A DNA stretch of 35,520 bases from Prochlorococcus sp. AG-402-N17. GTDB lineage: Bacteria > Cyanobacteriota > Cyanobacteriia > PCC-6307 > Cyanobiaceae. This document shows positions 1 to 5,819 of this stretch, piece after piece. Location: assembly GCA_003216455.1 (NCBI GenBank), contig QCIV01000012.1, forward strand, positions 1 through 35,520, read 5' to 3'. A program made the position numbers and the translations under genes. The notes under the pieces were generated by a model. It did no database searches. It worked only from the letters and a program-made list of their open reading frames with translations, and was not told the origin of the DNA. Each line of letters begins with the position of its first letter. The first letter of the stretch is position 1.

Positions 1-1
1 A

Positions 2-610
2 CCTGATCTCCCCTCTCTTTTGCTAAAAGAGCGAATTGTTTATCTTGGTTTACCATTATTTTCAGATGATGATGCGAAAAGACAACTAGGAATGGATGTT
101 ACTGAGCTAATCATTGCTCAACTTCTTTATCTAGAGTTTGAGGATCCAGAAAAACCAATCTATTTCTATATCAATTCAACTGGGACAAGTTGGTACACAG
201 GTGACGCAGTTGGTTTTGAAACAGAAGCTTTCGCTATCTGCGATACAATAAGCTATATTAAGCCTCCAGTACACACAATCTGTATAGGTCAAGCAATGGG
301 GACTGCTGCAGTTATCCTCTCGTCTGGCACTAGGGGGCAAAGAGCCGCTCTTCCTCATGCTTCTATTGTTTTGCATCAACCTATAAGCGGGGCAAGAGGC
401 CAAGCAACCGATATACAAATAAGAGCTGAAGAAGTTTTGAAAAACAAAAAATCAATGCTGGAGATTTTATCTCGTAATACTGGAAAGAATATCGAGGAAC
501 TCTCAAAAGATTCTGACAGAATGAGTTATCTCAATCCCCAAGAAGCACTAGATTATGGAGTTATCGATAGAATACTCACAAGTCAAAAAGATCTACCAAA
601 TAAAATTTAA
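2..610 (+). CDS. clpR: ClpR, inactive ClpP-like subunit (5' end cut by window)
   Basis: This is a non-catalytic ClpP paralogue that forms mixed rings with ClpP in the cyanobacterial and plastid Clp protease. The fold is clearly ClpP-like, but the catalytic Ser is replaced by Gly (G94, counting from the TTG at 20) and the catalytic Asp by Met (M168), while the His (H119) stays. An insertion of about ten residues (around 57-69, WYTGDAVG) interrupts the region after the first strand, as is typical of ClpR. The frame is open back to base 2 and reads PDLPSLLLKERIVYLG, which looks like real ClpR sequence, so the true start lies upstream of the window and the TTG at 20 is not the start. clpP follows after 24 bases, so the two are probably co-transcribed. 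ClpR identity is confident; the missing N-terminus is an inference from the open frame. Confidence 0.93.
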   Translation, partial: PDLPSLLLKERIVYLGLPLFSDDDAKRQLGMDVTELIIAQLLYLEFEDPEKPIYFYINSTGTSWYTGDAVGFETEAFAICDTISYIKPPVHTICIGQAMGTAAVILSSGTRGQRAALPHASIVLHQPISGARGQATDIQIRAEEVLKNKKSMLEILSRNTGKNIEELSKDSDRMSYLNPQEALDYGVIDRILTSQKDLPNKI

Positions 611-634
611 CACTCACAAAACTATTTTAAAATC

Positions 635-1246
635 ATGCCAATAGGAACTCCAAGCGTGCCCTACAGACTTCCAGGAAGTCAATACGAAAGATGGGTTGAC
701 ATATATACAAGACTAGGTGTTGAAAGAATTCTTTTTCTTGGACAAGAAGTTAGTGATGGTATAGCTAATAGTCTTGTTGCACAAATGCTTTATTTAGATT
801 CTGATGATAATTCAAAACCTATTTATCTGTATATAAATAGCCCAGGAGGATCAGTAACTGCTGGCTTAGCAATATACGACACTATTAAATACGTAAAAAG
901 TGATGTAGTAACCATATGCGTAGGCCTCGCTGCCTCCATGGGAGCATTCCTATTAGCCGCTGGAACAAAAGGCAAAAGAGTTGCTTTGCCTCATAGCAGA
1001 ATAATGATTCATCAACCCTTAGGAGGGACATCTCAACGCCAAGCAAGTGATATTGAAATAGAAGCAAAGGAAATTTTAAGAATTAAAGATATGTTAAATA
1101 TGTCTATGGCAGATATGACTGGTCAATCATTTGAGAAAATTGAAAAGGATACTGATAGAGATTATTTTCTAAGTGCGGAAGAAGCAAAAAATTATGGCTT
1201 AATAGATAGAGTAATTACACATCCAAGCGAAGCAAACCAATCTTAA
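635..1246 (+). CDS. clpP: ATP-dependent Clp protease proteolytic subunit (ClpP3 type)
   Basis: This is the catalytic serine protease subunit of the cytosolic Clp complex, which degrades unfolded and tagged proteins delivered by a Clp ATPase. The triad is complete: Ser101 in GLAASMGA, His126 in MIHQP and Asp176 in DRDYFLS. The 203-residue length is normal. The ATG start gives an N-terminus ([14 protein letters not shown]) typical of the cyanobacterial ClpP3 branch, whose partner is ClpR. It lies 24 bases behind clpR, which supports the pairing. Several clpP copies usually exist in cyanobacteria, so the number 3 is inferred from the clpR neighbour and the N-terminus. Confidence 0.96.
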   Translation: MPIGTPSVPYRLPGSQYERWVDIYTRLGVERILFLGQEVSDGIANSLVAQMLYLDSDDNSKPIYLYINSPGGSVTAGLAIYDTIKYVKSDVVTICVGLAASMGAFLLAAGTKGKRVALPHSRIMIHQPLGGTSQRQASDIEIEAKEILRIKDMLNMSMADMTGQSFEKIEKDTDRDYFLSAEEAKNYGLIDRVITHPSEANQS

Positions 1247-1270
1247 ATTTTCTAAATCATTATTTTAATT

Positions 1271-1295
1271 TTAATTTTTAAATTAATATTTTTTT
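1271..1295 (+). terminator. Weak A/T-only hairpin and T-run after clpP
   Basis: A perfect 7-bp inverted repeat TTAATTT/AAATTAA (1271-1277 and 1280-1286) with a 2-base spacer is followed by a run of T. The stem has no G-C pair and the loop is too tight unless the inner pairs open, so this would be a weak terminator. It sits 25 bases past the clpP stop, where one is expected. It could simply be AT-rich chance. Confidence 0.3.
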
Positions 1296-1355
1296 GGTTT
1301 ATTTACACCTTAATGCCTAAAATAAAAATTATCAAATGTAAAGAAACTACAACTA

Positions 1356-2345
1356 ATGACCCAACTCTTTTACGACACAGATGCAGATCTAAACCTTTTA
1401 AAAAATAAAACAATAGCAATTATTGGATATGGTTCGCAAGGTCATGCACATGCCCTAAATCTCAAAGATAGCGGTATTGACGTAATTGTTGGATTATATA
1501 AAGGAAGTAAGTCTGAAAGCAAAGCTATTAGCGATGGTCTACAAGTATTTAGTGTTTCTGAAGCTTGCGAAAAAGCAGACTGGATTATGATTCTCCTCCC
1601 AGATGAGTTTCAGAAAGATGTTTACCTTAAAGAAATAGAACCAAACTTAAAAGAAGGAAAGATATTAAGTTTTGCTCATGGCTTCAATATAAGATTCGCA
1701 CTTATCAAACCTCCTAGCTTTGTGGATGTTGTAATGATTGCCCCAAAAGGACCTGGACATACTGTTCGTTGGGAATATCAGAATGGTCAAGGAGTTCCAG
1801 CATTGTTTGCAGTAGAGCAGGATTCCTCCGGGAATGCAAGATCATTGGCGATGGCTTACGCTAAAGGGATTGGCGGAACGAGAGCTGGGATTCTTGAAAC
1901 AAACTTCAAAGAAGAAACAGAAACTGATTTATTTGGAGAACAAGCGGTTTTGTGCGGAGGATTATCAGAACTCGTCAAATCAGGCTTCGAAACACTTGTA
2001 GAAGCAGGCTATCAGCCCGAACTTGCTTACTTCGAATGCTTACATGAAGTTAAACTTATTGTTGATTTAATGGTGAAGGGAGGCTTATCTCAAATGAGAG
2101 ATTCAATTTCAAATACTGCAGAATATGGAGATTATGTAAGTGGTAAAAGACTTATCAATAGTGATACAAAGAAAGAAATGCAGAAAATACTAAAAGATAT
2201 TCAAGATGGGACTTTCGCTAAGAATTTTGTGGAAGAATGCGATAAAAATAAACCCTTAATGACAAAATTAAGAGAAGAGAACTCAAAACATGAAATTGAG
2301 AAAGTAGGTAAAGGTTTGCGCTCGATGTTCAGTTGGCTGAAATAA
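1356..2345 (+). CDS. ilvC: Ketol-acid reductoisomerase
   Basis: This enzyme catalyses the NADPH- and Mg-dependent isomeroreduction of acetolactate or acetohydroxybutyrate, the second common step of valine, isoleucine and leucine synthesis. The 329-residue length fits the short class I form. The N-terminal Rossmann motif [11 protein letters not shown] is at about residues 24-34. The metal-binding region carries [13 protein letters not shown] at about residues 189-201, and [12 protein letters not shown] lies in the C-terminal domain. The ATG start is normal, and 109 bases of AT-rich sequence upstream probably hold its promoter. Its last 13 bases overlap the next gene, cbiB, in a different frame. 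Confidence 0.98.
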   Translation: MTQLFYDTDADLNLLKNKTIAIIGYGSQGHAHALNLKDSGIDVIVGLYKGSKSESKAISDGLQVFSVSEACEKADWIMILLPDEFQKDVYLKEIEPNLKEGKILSFAHGFNIRFALIKPPSFVDVVMIAPKGPGHTVRWEYQNGQGVPALFAVEQDSSGNARSLAMAYAKGIGGTRAGILETNFKEETETDLFGEQAVLCGGLSELVKSGFETLVEAGYQPELAYFECLHEVKLIVDLMVKGGLSQMRDSISNTAEYGDYVSGKRLINSDTKKEMQKILKDIQDGTFAKNFVEECDKNKPLMTKLREENSKHEIEKVGKGLRSMFSWLK

Positions 2346-3358
2346 ATTTATTTTTAATATTCCTTGGATCGATTGGTTTTGATTTATTGATCGGCGATCC
2401 AAGATTCTTAATCCACCCTGTTCAAGTAATTGGCTTTTACATAAAAAAAACATCTGATTACCTCATAAATAATTTTGGGGAAAATAAAAATATATTGTTT
2501 TGGGGAGGTTTAATAGTAGCTATATCAACCATTGGAATGAGTTTTGGTTTAGGTAAATTGATAGAACTCATTTATGTGCAATCAAGAAATAATTTTTTTG
2601 GTGGATTGCTAATTTTCTTTGGGCTTTCAAGTTGTATTGCGACTAAGGGACTTATTTCAAGTGTGAAAGAGATTTCAGAGCTAATAGAACGCGAAGAAAT
2701 TAATGACCAAAATAAGAGGATAATCAAAGAAAAGGTACAAAGGATAGTAAGTAGGGATGTAAGTTCATCTTCTTTAGAACATCTTTTGAGATCGAGTACA
2801 GAGAGTCTTACCGAAAATTCTGTAGATGGAGTATTTGGCCCATTATTTTGGATTTTTATTGGAATTTTTTTTATGAAATTTTCAATTTTTCTGCCAGGGC
2901 CTTTATCACTTGGTTTTTCTTATAAAGCCATAAGTACCCTTGATTCAATGATAGGTTACAAATATGATTATTATAAATATTTAGGTTTTTTTAGTGCAAA
3001 AATCGAAGATATTTTTACTTTTTTTCCTTCAAGATTAGTTTTAATTACATTACCTTTAGTTAGTCCCAAAATTAATGAGTATGGATCAATCATAAAAAAA
3101 AGCTATCTTGATGGTAAAAAATATGATTCGCCTAATGCTGGGATTTCAGAAGCTATATTTGCTTATATTTCTGGAATAACATTGGGTGGAAAAAGTAAAT
3201 ATAAAAATGAGATTATTAAAAAGCCAATAATCAATTCGAATGGAGATAAATGCACTGGAGAGAAAATTAAATTAATTTGCCAATTAATTTTGAGATTACA
3301 ATTTTTATGGATAATAATTTTTGTCTTAATTTTTTTTATAATTTCAACTTTAATTTAA
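2333..3358 (+). CDS. cbiB: Adenosylcobinamide-phosphate synthase (CbiB/CobD)
   Basis: This is an integral membrane enzyme of cobalamin synthesis that attaches the aminopropanol phosphate side chain to adenosylcobyric acid. Recognition comes from the N-terminal signature [18 protein letters not shown], the SRDVSSSS and [18 protein letters not shown] segments, and [20 protein letters not shown] near the C-terminus. There are several hydrophobic segments (about residues 5-20, 60-80, 170-195 and 320-341). The start is a TTG inside the end of ilvC; an in-frame stop at 2309 leaves no earlier start, and no ATG occurs until about residue 68, past the signature. The 13-base overlap suggests translational coupling, although the two pathways are unrelated. 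Confidence 0.92.
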   Translation: MAEINLFLIFLGSIGFDLLIGDPRFLIHPVQVIGFYIKKTSDYLINNFGENKNILFWGGLIVAISTIGMSFGLGKLIELIYVQSRNNFFGGLLIFFGLSSCIATKGLISSVKEISELIEREEINDQNKRIIKEKVQRIVSRDVSSSSLEHLLRSSTESLTENSVDGVFGPLFWIFIGIFFMKFSIFLPGPLSLGFSYKAISTLDSMIGYKYDYYKYLGFFSAKIEDIFTFFPSRLVLITLPLVSPKINEYGSIIKKSYLDGKKYDSPNAGISEAIFAYISGITLGGKSKYKNEIIKKPIINSNGDKCTGEKIKLICQLILRLQFLWIIIFVLIFFIISTLI

Positions 3359-3402
3359 TAATAAATTAGTCTTAAAATTACTAGAATGGCCATAAAAACT
3401 TT

Positions 3403-3648
3403 ATGCAAGAAAACGGCTCTCCAATAGAAGATCAAAATGATGATTTTACTAATACATTATCAACTGATAATGAAGACTCAAAATGGGTAGACAATCAGGG
3501 AGATGAAGTAAAGAATGTTTTTGGATTTAATAGCAGTGCTGAACTTGTAAATGGTAGAGCAGCAATGATCGGATTCTTAATGCTCATTTTAACCGAGTTA
3601 GTTTTTAGCGGCAGACCTGTTACTTCTTCAATTTTTGGTATTAATTAA
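3403..3648 (+). CDS. hli: High-light-inducible protein (Hli, single-helix LHC family)
   Basis: This is a small thylakoid protein of the one-helix CAB/ELIP/HLIP family, which binds chlorophyll and carotenoid and protects photosystems under excess light. The signature chlorophyll-binding helix is ELVNGRAAMIGFLMLIL at about residues 47-63, with Glu and Asn/Arg as ligands. The first 45 residues are acidic and hydrophilic (many D, E and N). At 81 residues it is longer than the shortest phage-type Hli proteins because of this N-terminal extension. It has an ATG start and stands 44 bases after cbiB. I see no clear HLR1-type operator in front of it. Confidence 0.93.
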   Translation: MQENGSPIEDQNDDFTNTLSTDNEDSKWVDNQGDEVKNVFGFNSSAELVNGRAAMIGFLMLILTELVFSGRPVTSSIFGIN

Positions 3649-3650
3649 AA

Positions 3651-3863
3651 ATGGAAGCAAAAAAATCTAATCCAATAAAAGTATTCCTATACATATCTGT
3701 ATGGGTAATTATTTGGGGTACTTTAGGATCTTTAGTCGATTTTCCTCTATATAAAAATAAAATCTACTTAGAAGGAAGCATATATCAATATCTTACTTTC
3801 ACAGTTACAGCGATTATTTCTATTCTAACTGCAAAGTTTTTTTATAAGAAAATTGATTTATAA
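3651..3863 (+). CDS. Small two-helix membrane protein, unrecognised
   Basis: This 70-residue protein starts two bases after the hli stop and is very likely co-transcribed and translationally coupled with hli. It has two hydrophobic segments (about residues 9-27 and 45-62) joined by a short loop with DFPLYKNKIYLEG, and basic ends. No family is recognised. The tight coupling to hli suggests, as inference only, a thylakoid-membrane accessory role. Its last six bases overlap the opposing gene at 3858-4115. Confidence 0.7.
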   Translation: MEAKKSNPIKVFLYISVWVIIWGTLGSLVDFPLYKNKIYLEGSIYQYLTFTVTAIISILTAKFFYKKIDL

Positions 3864-4115
3864 AAACTTGTACCTAAATTTCTTAATAATTTTTGCTGGT
3901 TCTTTACTTTCATTTGACTCGTAAAGTATCCACTGATGTGTCTCAGTATCATGATCACAACCATAATCTCCAGATGCGTTGTCGTAACTTGAAAGATATG
4001 AATGACAATTTTGGTCTGCCTCAAAAGCGGAGTCATAACCTGTTAGAAAATATATCAAAAATAGAACAGTTATAAACAAAAAAAATACTTGAGAAACTAA
4101 ATTAACTACCTTCAT
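3858..4115 (-). CDS. Small membrane-anchored protein, unrecognised
   Basis: This 85-residue protein has one N-terminal hydrophobic segment (about residues 7-25) that could be a signal anchor. It is followed by a Ser/Asp-rich domain with two Cys (37 and 53) and a basic C-terminal tail. The CDHDTETHQWILY stretch looks like part of a folded domain rather than random reading frame. The stop overlaps the convergent gene by six bases. The function is unknown. An alternative frame on the same strand (3842-4036) has no comparable features. Confidence 0.6.
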   Translation of the reverse strand: MKVVNLVSQVFFLFITVLFLIYFLTGYDSAFEADQNCHSYLSSYDNASGDYGCDHDTETHQWILYESNESKEPAKIIKKFRYKFL

Positions 4116-4173
4116 AAGATATTCTAAAATTTAAATATATCATCTAATAAAATCTTTCGATCTAAAAATATAG

Positions 4174-4416
4174 CTAACGTCCAACATTAAATACAAAGTC
4201 ATGGAATTCTTGATTCTTTAAATACAGAATGACTAGCAATACTAAAATGATATTTAAGCCTATTACTATTGATCCAAAAATATTTATTTGTTTTTTGCCT
4301 GGCAAAGTGTAAGTAAATTTCTTGCCTTTAAGAAAACCAGCTAAACCTTTTTTTTCTTTTATTTGAGTTTTTTGAGTATTATTATCAACTTCATTATCAG
4401 AAAAACCTTTTACCAT
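4174..4416 (-). CDS. Small single-pass membrane protein, unrecognised
   Basis: This 80-residue protein has a lysine-rich hydrophilic N-terminal half (residues 1-43) and one strong transmembrane segment (about 46-66). It ends in KNQEFHDFVFNVGR, an aromatic motif that looks conserved rather than random. By the positive-inside rule the basic half should lie in the cytosol. There is an ATG start and 58 bases to the next gene. I cannot name a family. It could be a small subunit or assembly factor of a thylakoid complex, but nothing in the sequence proves that. Confidence 0.65.
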   Translation of the reverse strand: MVKGFSDNEVDNNTQKTQIKEKKGLAGFLKGKKFTYTLPGKKQINIFGSIVIGLNIILVLLVILYLKNQEFHDFVFNVGR

Positions 4417-4470
4417 TACAAATTAAATAACAAATTTATAATATTCCAAAAAAATAAATTATTTTAATAG

Positions 4471-4782
4471 TTAACAATTTTTAATCACATATGGGATCAT
4501 TAATGAAATTCTCTCATTTGAGAAATTATTAAAAAAATAAGCTTCAATAATTTCCGTTTGCAGCCCCAATAAACTTGATTGACATTTGAATCTATTTTGG
4601 TCAAATACTACTAATTGAAGTTTTTCTATTTCAGAAATTAATTCTTTACATATTTGGATTCGAGAATCTTTAAAACAATCACTAGATTGTTTTAAAATCT
4701 TAGACTTTGTTGGTATTGTCTCAGCCATAACAAAATTAGATAACAACAAAAATTTCAGGAATAAAATAGCTAAACATTTCAT
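4471..4782 (-). CDS. Small exported cysteine-containing protein, unrecognised
   Basis: This 103-residue protein begins with a convincing signal peptide (MKCLAILFLKFLLLSNFVMA, likely cleaved after residue 20). The mature part of about 83 residues is largely helical by composition and has four Cys (36, 45, 67 and 103), an even number that would suit two disulfides outside the cytosol. No domain is recognised. It is one of three consecutive small minus-strand genes between hli and HU. The C3 in the signal peptide does not make a lipobox. Confidence 0.65.
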   Translation of the reverse strand: MKCLAILFLKFLLLSNFVMAETIPTKSKILKQSSDCFKDSRIQICKELISEIEKLQLVVFDQNRFKCQSSLLGLQTEIIEAYFFNNFSNERISLMIPYVIKNC

Positions 4783-4859
4783 TACTTCTTAAGATTTCAA
4801 AATTTTGGATGCCTCGTTAAGAGCATTGGGCATTGAGCTAATTGCATCTTTTTGCGATT

Positions 4860-4887
4860 AAAAAAAAAGATGCTCTAAAAGAGCACC
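4860..4887 (-). terminator. Rho-independent terminator of the HU gene
   Basis: Read on the minus strand, an 8-bp stem (GGTGCTCT/AGAGCATC, one G-U pair; 4887-4880 and 4876-4869) with a 3-base loop is followed by a run of nine T (4868-4860). It lies about 33 bases past the HU stop, which is the expected place. It is the strongest terminator in the first third of the window. Confidence 0.85.
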
Positions 4888-4919
4888 TTGTTATTAAAGG
4901 AAGAAATAGATTAAAAAAA

Positions 4920-5195
4920 TTACCCTTGAACTCTATCCTTAAAAAGTTTACCTGCAGAGAATGTTGGAACTCTTTTAGCGGGTATTGCTATTTTTTCGCC
5001 TGTCTTAGGGTTTAATCCCTGTCTTGCAGAACGATCTCTTGGTTCAAAAGAACCAAATCCTAGTAAAGAGACTTTTTTGCCTTCCACTACTGAATCAACA
5101 ATAGTTTCAATAGCTGCATCAACAACTAAAGAAACATCCGTTTTTGTGAGCTCTGTACGAGCTGCAACAAGATTTACTAAATCAGCTTTGTTCAT
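4920..5195 (-). CDS. hup: DNA-binding protein HU
   Basis: This is a histone-like HU/IHF family nucleoid protein that bends and compacts DNA without strong sequence specificity, acting as a dimer. The 91-residue length is typical. The N-terminal MNKADLVNLVAARTELTK helix, the GFGSFEPRDRSARQGLNPKTG arm region (about residues 46-66) with the DNA-intercalating turn, and the C-terminal FSAGKLFKDRV are all standard. It is followed by a clear terminator at 4860-4887, so it is probably monocistronic. Its promoter should lie in the gene-free region to the right. Confidence 0.97.
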   Translation of the reverse strand: MNKADLVNLVAARTELTKTDVSLVVDAAIETIVDSVVEGKKVSLLGFGSFEPRDRSARQGLNPKTGEKIAIPAKRVPTFSAGKLFKDRVQG

Positions 5196-5463
5196 TGAAA
5201 TTTAAATTAAAGCTAGGGGTTAAAAAAAGATTTAAATCGAGTTTAAACCTCGAACTTTCACATCATATGGAGCAAATACAAATACGGCAACCGAAAATGC
5301 CGGCGGCGCAAAGCTTTATACAAATATTAGGGACATTTTTAGCAACATTATTAATTTCTTATAGCCGCACTTTTTCATTTATAAAAAATAGCCTCTTCAT
5401 TTAGATAACAGAAAAAAGCATTGGTAGCACTGGATTTAGCATTAAAAATCTAACTTCATTTAG

Positions 5464-5490
5464 CAAAGGGGGGAAATGTCAAAGGGGGGG
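5464..5490. repeat. Paired G-run direct repeat (CAAAGGGGGG twice)
   Basis: CAAAGGGGGG occurs at 5464-5473 and again at 5480-5489, a period of 16 bases. The second copy has a seventh G. In such AT-rich DNA two adjacent six- or seven-base G tracts are conspicuous. The same segment on the minus strand contains TTGACA (complement of 5477-5482) between the C-runs, which could serve as a promoter -35 element. Confidence 0.7.
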
Positions 5491-5532
5491 TGAATTTAAA
5501 AATTTGAGCTATTTATTATGTTTTATTAATTT

Positions 5533-5599
5533 TCAGATATATTTCCTTCTCATCACATGAAAAAACACAATTTGTATTTTGAAATCAAGAAATATCTGA
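5533..5599. repeat. Interrupted inverted repeat in the gene-free region
   Basis: TCAGATATATTTC (5533-5545) is matched by GAAATATCTGA (5589-5599) as a reverse complement with a two-base bulge, across a 43-base spacer. It could form a long hairpin in RNA or mark a protein-binding site. No open frame crosses it convincingly. Confidence 0.5.
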
Positions 5600-5819
5600 T
5601 TTTCTCATTATTAAACTTTCTCTATAAATCGTTTTATGCACTGAGCAGATGGATGAAGAAATTTTAATTAATTAGAAAATTAATACTCTCCAAGATCTAA
5701 TAAAGTTGATTTGTGAAGCCTTAAATTTGAGTTTTTTTTTTTAATTTTGCATCTATTATTCAAATATCAGTAATTAAATAAATTATCTCAATATTTAACT
5801 AATCAATGATAAAGAGAAA

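Larger units (their letters stand above)
5196..5819. other. 624-base region without a convincing gene
   Basis: This is the divergent spacer between HU (minus) and the GlgX-type gene (plus), unusually long for so compact a genome. It holds a GC-rich patch with a small hairpin at 5285-5302, a repeated CAAAGGGGGG block at 5464-5489, an inverted repeat at 5533-5545/5589-5599, an A/T-only palindrome near 5668-5685, and an 11-base T-run at 5732-5742. A 69-codon open frame at 5195-5404 shows no domain and lies opposite the HU leader. Part of the region must carry the two promoters; the rest may hold an unannotated small RNA. Confidence 0.6.

Noticed and set aside
20-610. Complete ClpR starting at the TTG at 20
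   Set aside because: The frame stays open to base 2 and reads ClpR-like sequence upstream, so the gene is cut by the window edge.
3893-4075. 60-codon plus-strand ORF opposite the small 85-residue gene
   Set aside because: Shadow of the minus-strand gene; no signal, helix or motif of its own.
5195-5404. 69-codon plus-strand ORF upstream of and opposite HU
   Set aside because: No domain, a mixed basic and hydrophobic composition, and it overlaps the HU start and leader. More likely a chance frame in the gene-free region.
5464-5490. Beginning of a CRISPR or tandem-repeat array
   Set aside because: Only two copies of a 10-base block, with no spacers of equal length and no further repeats.
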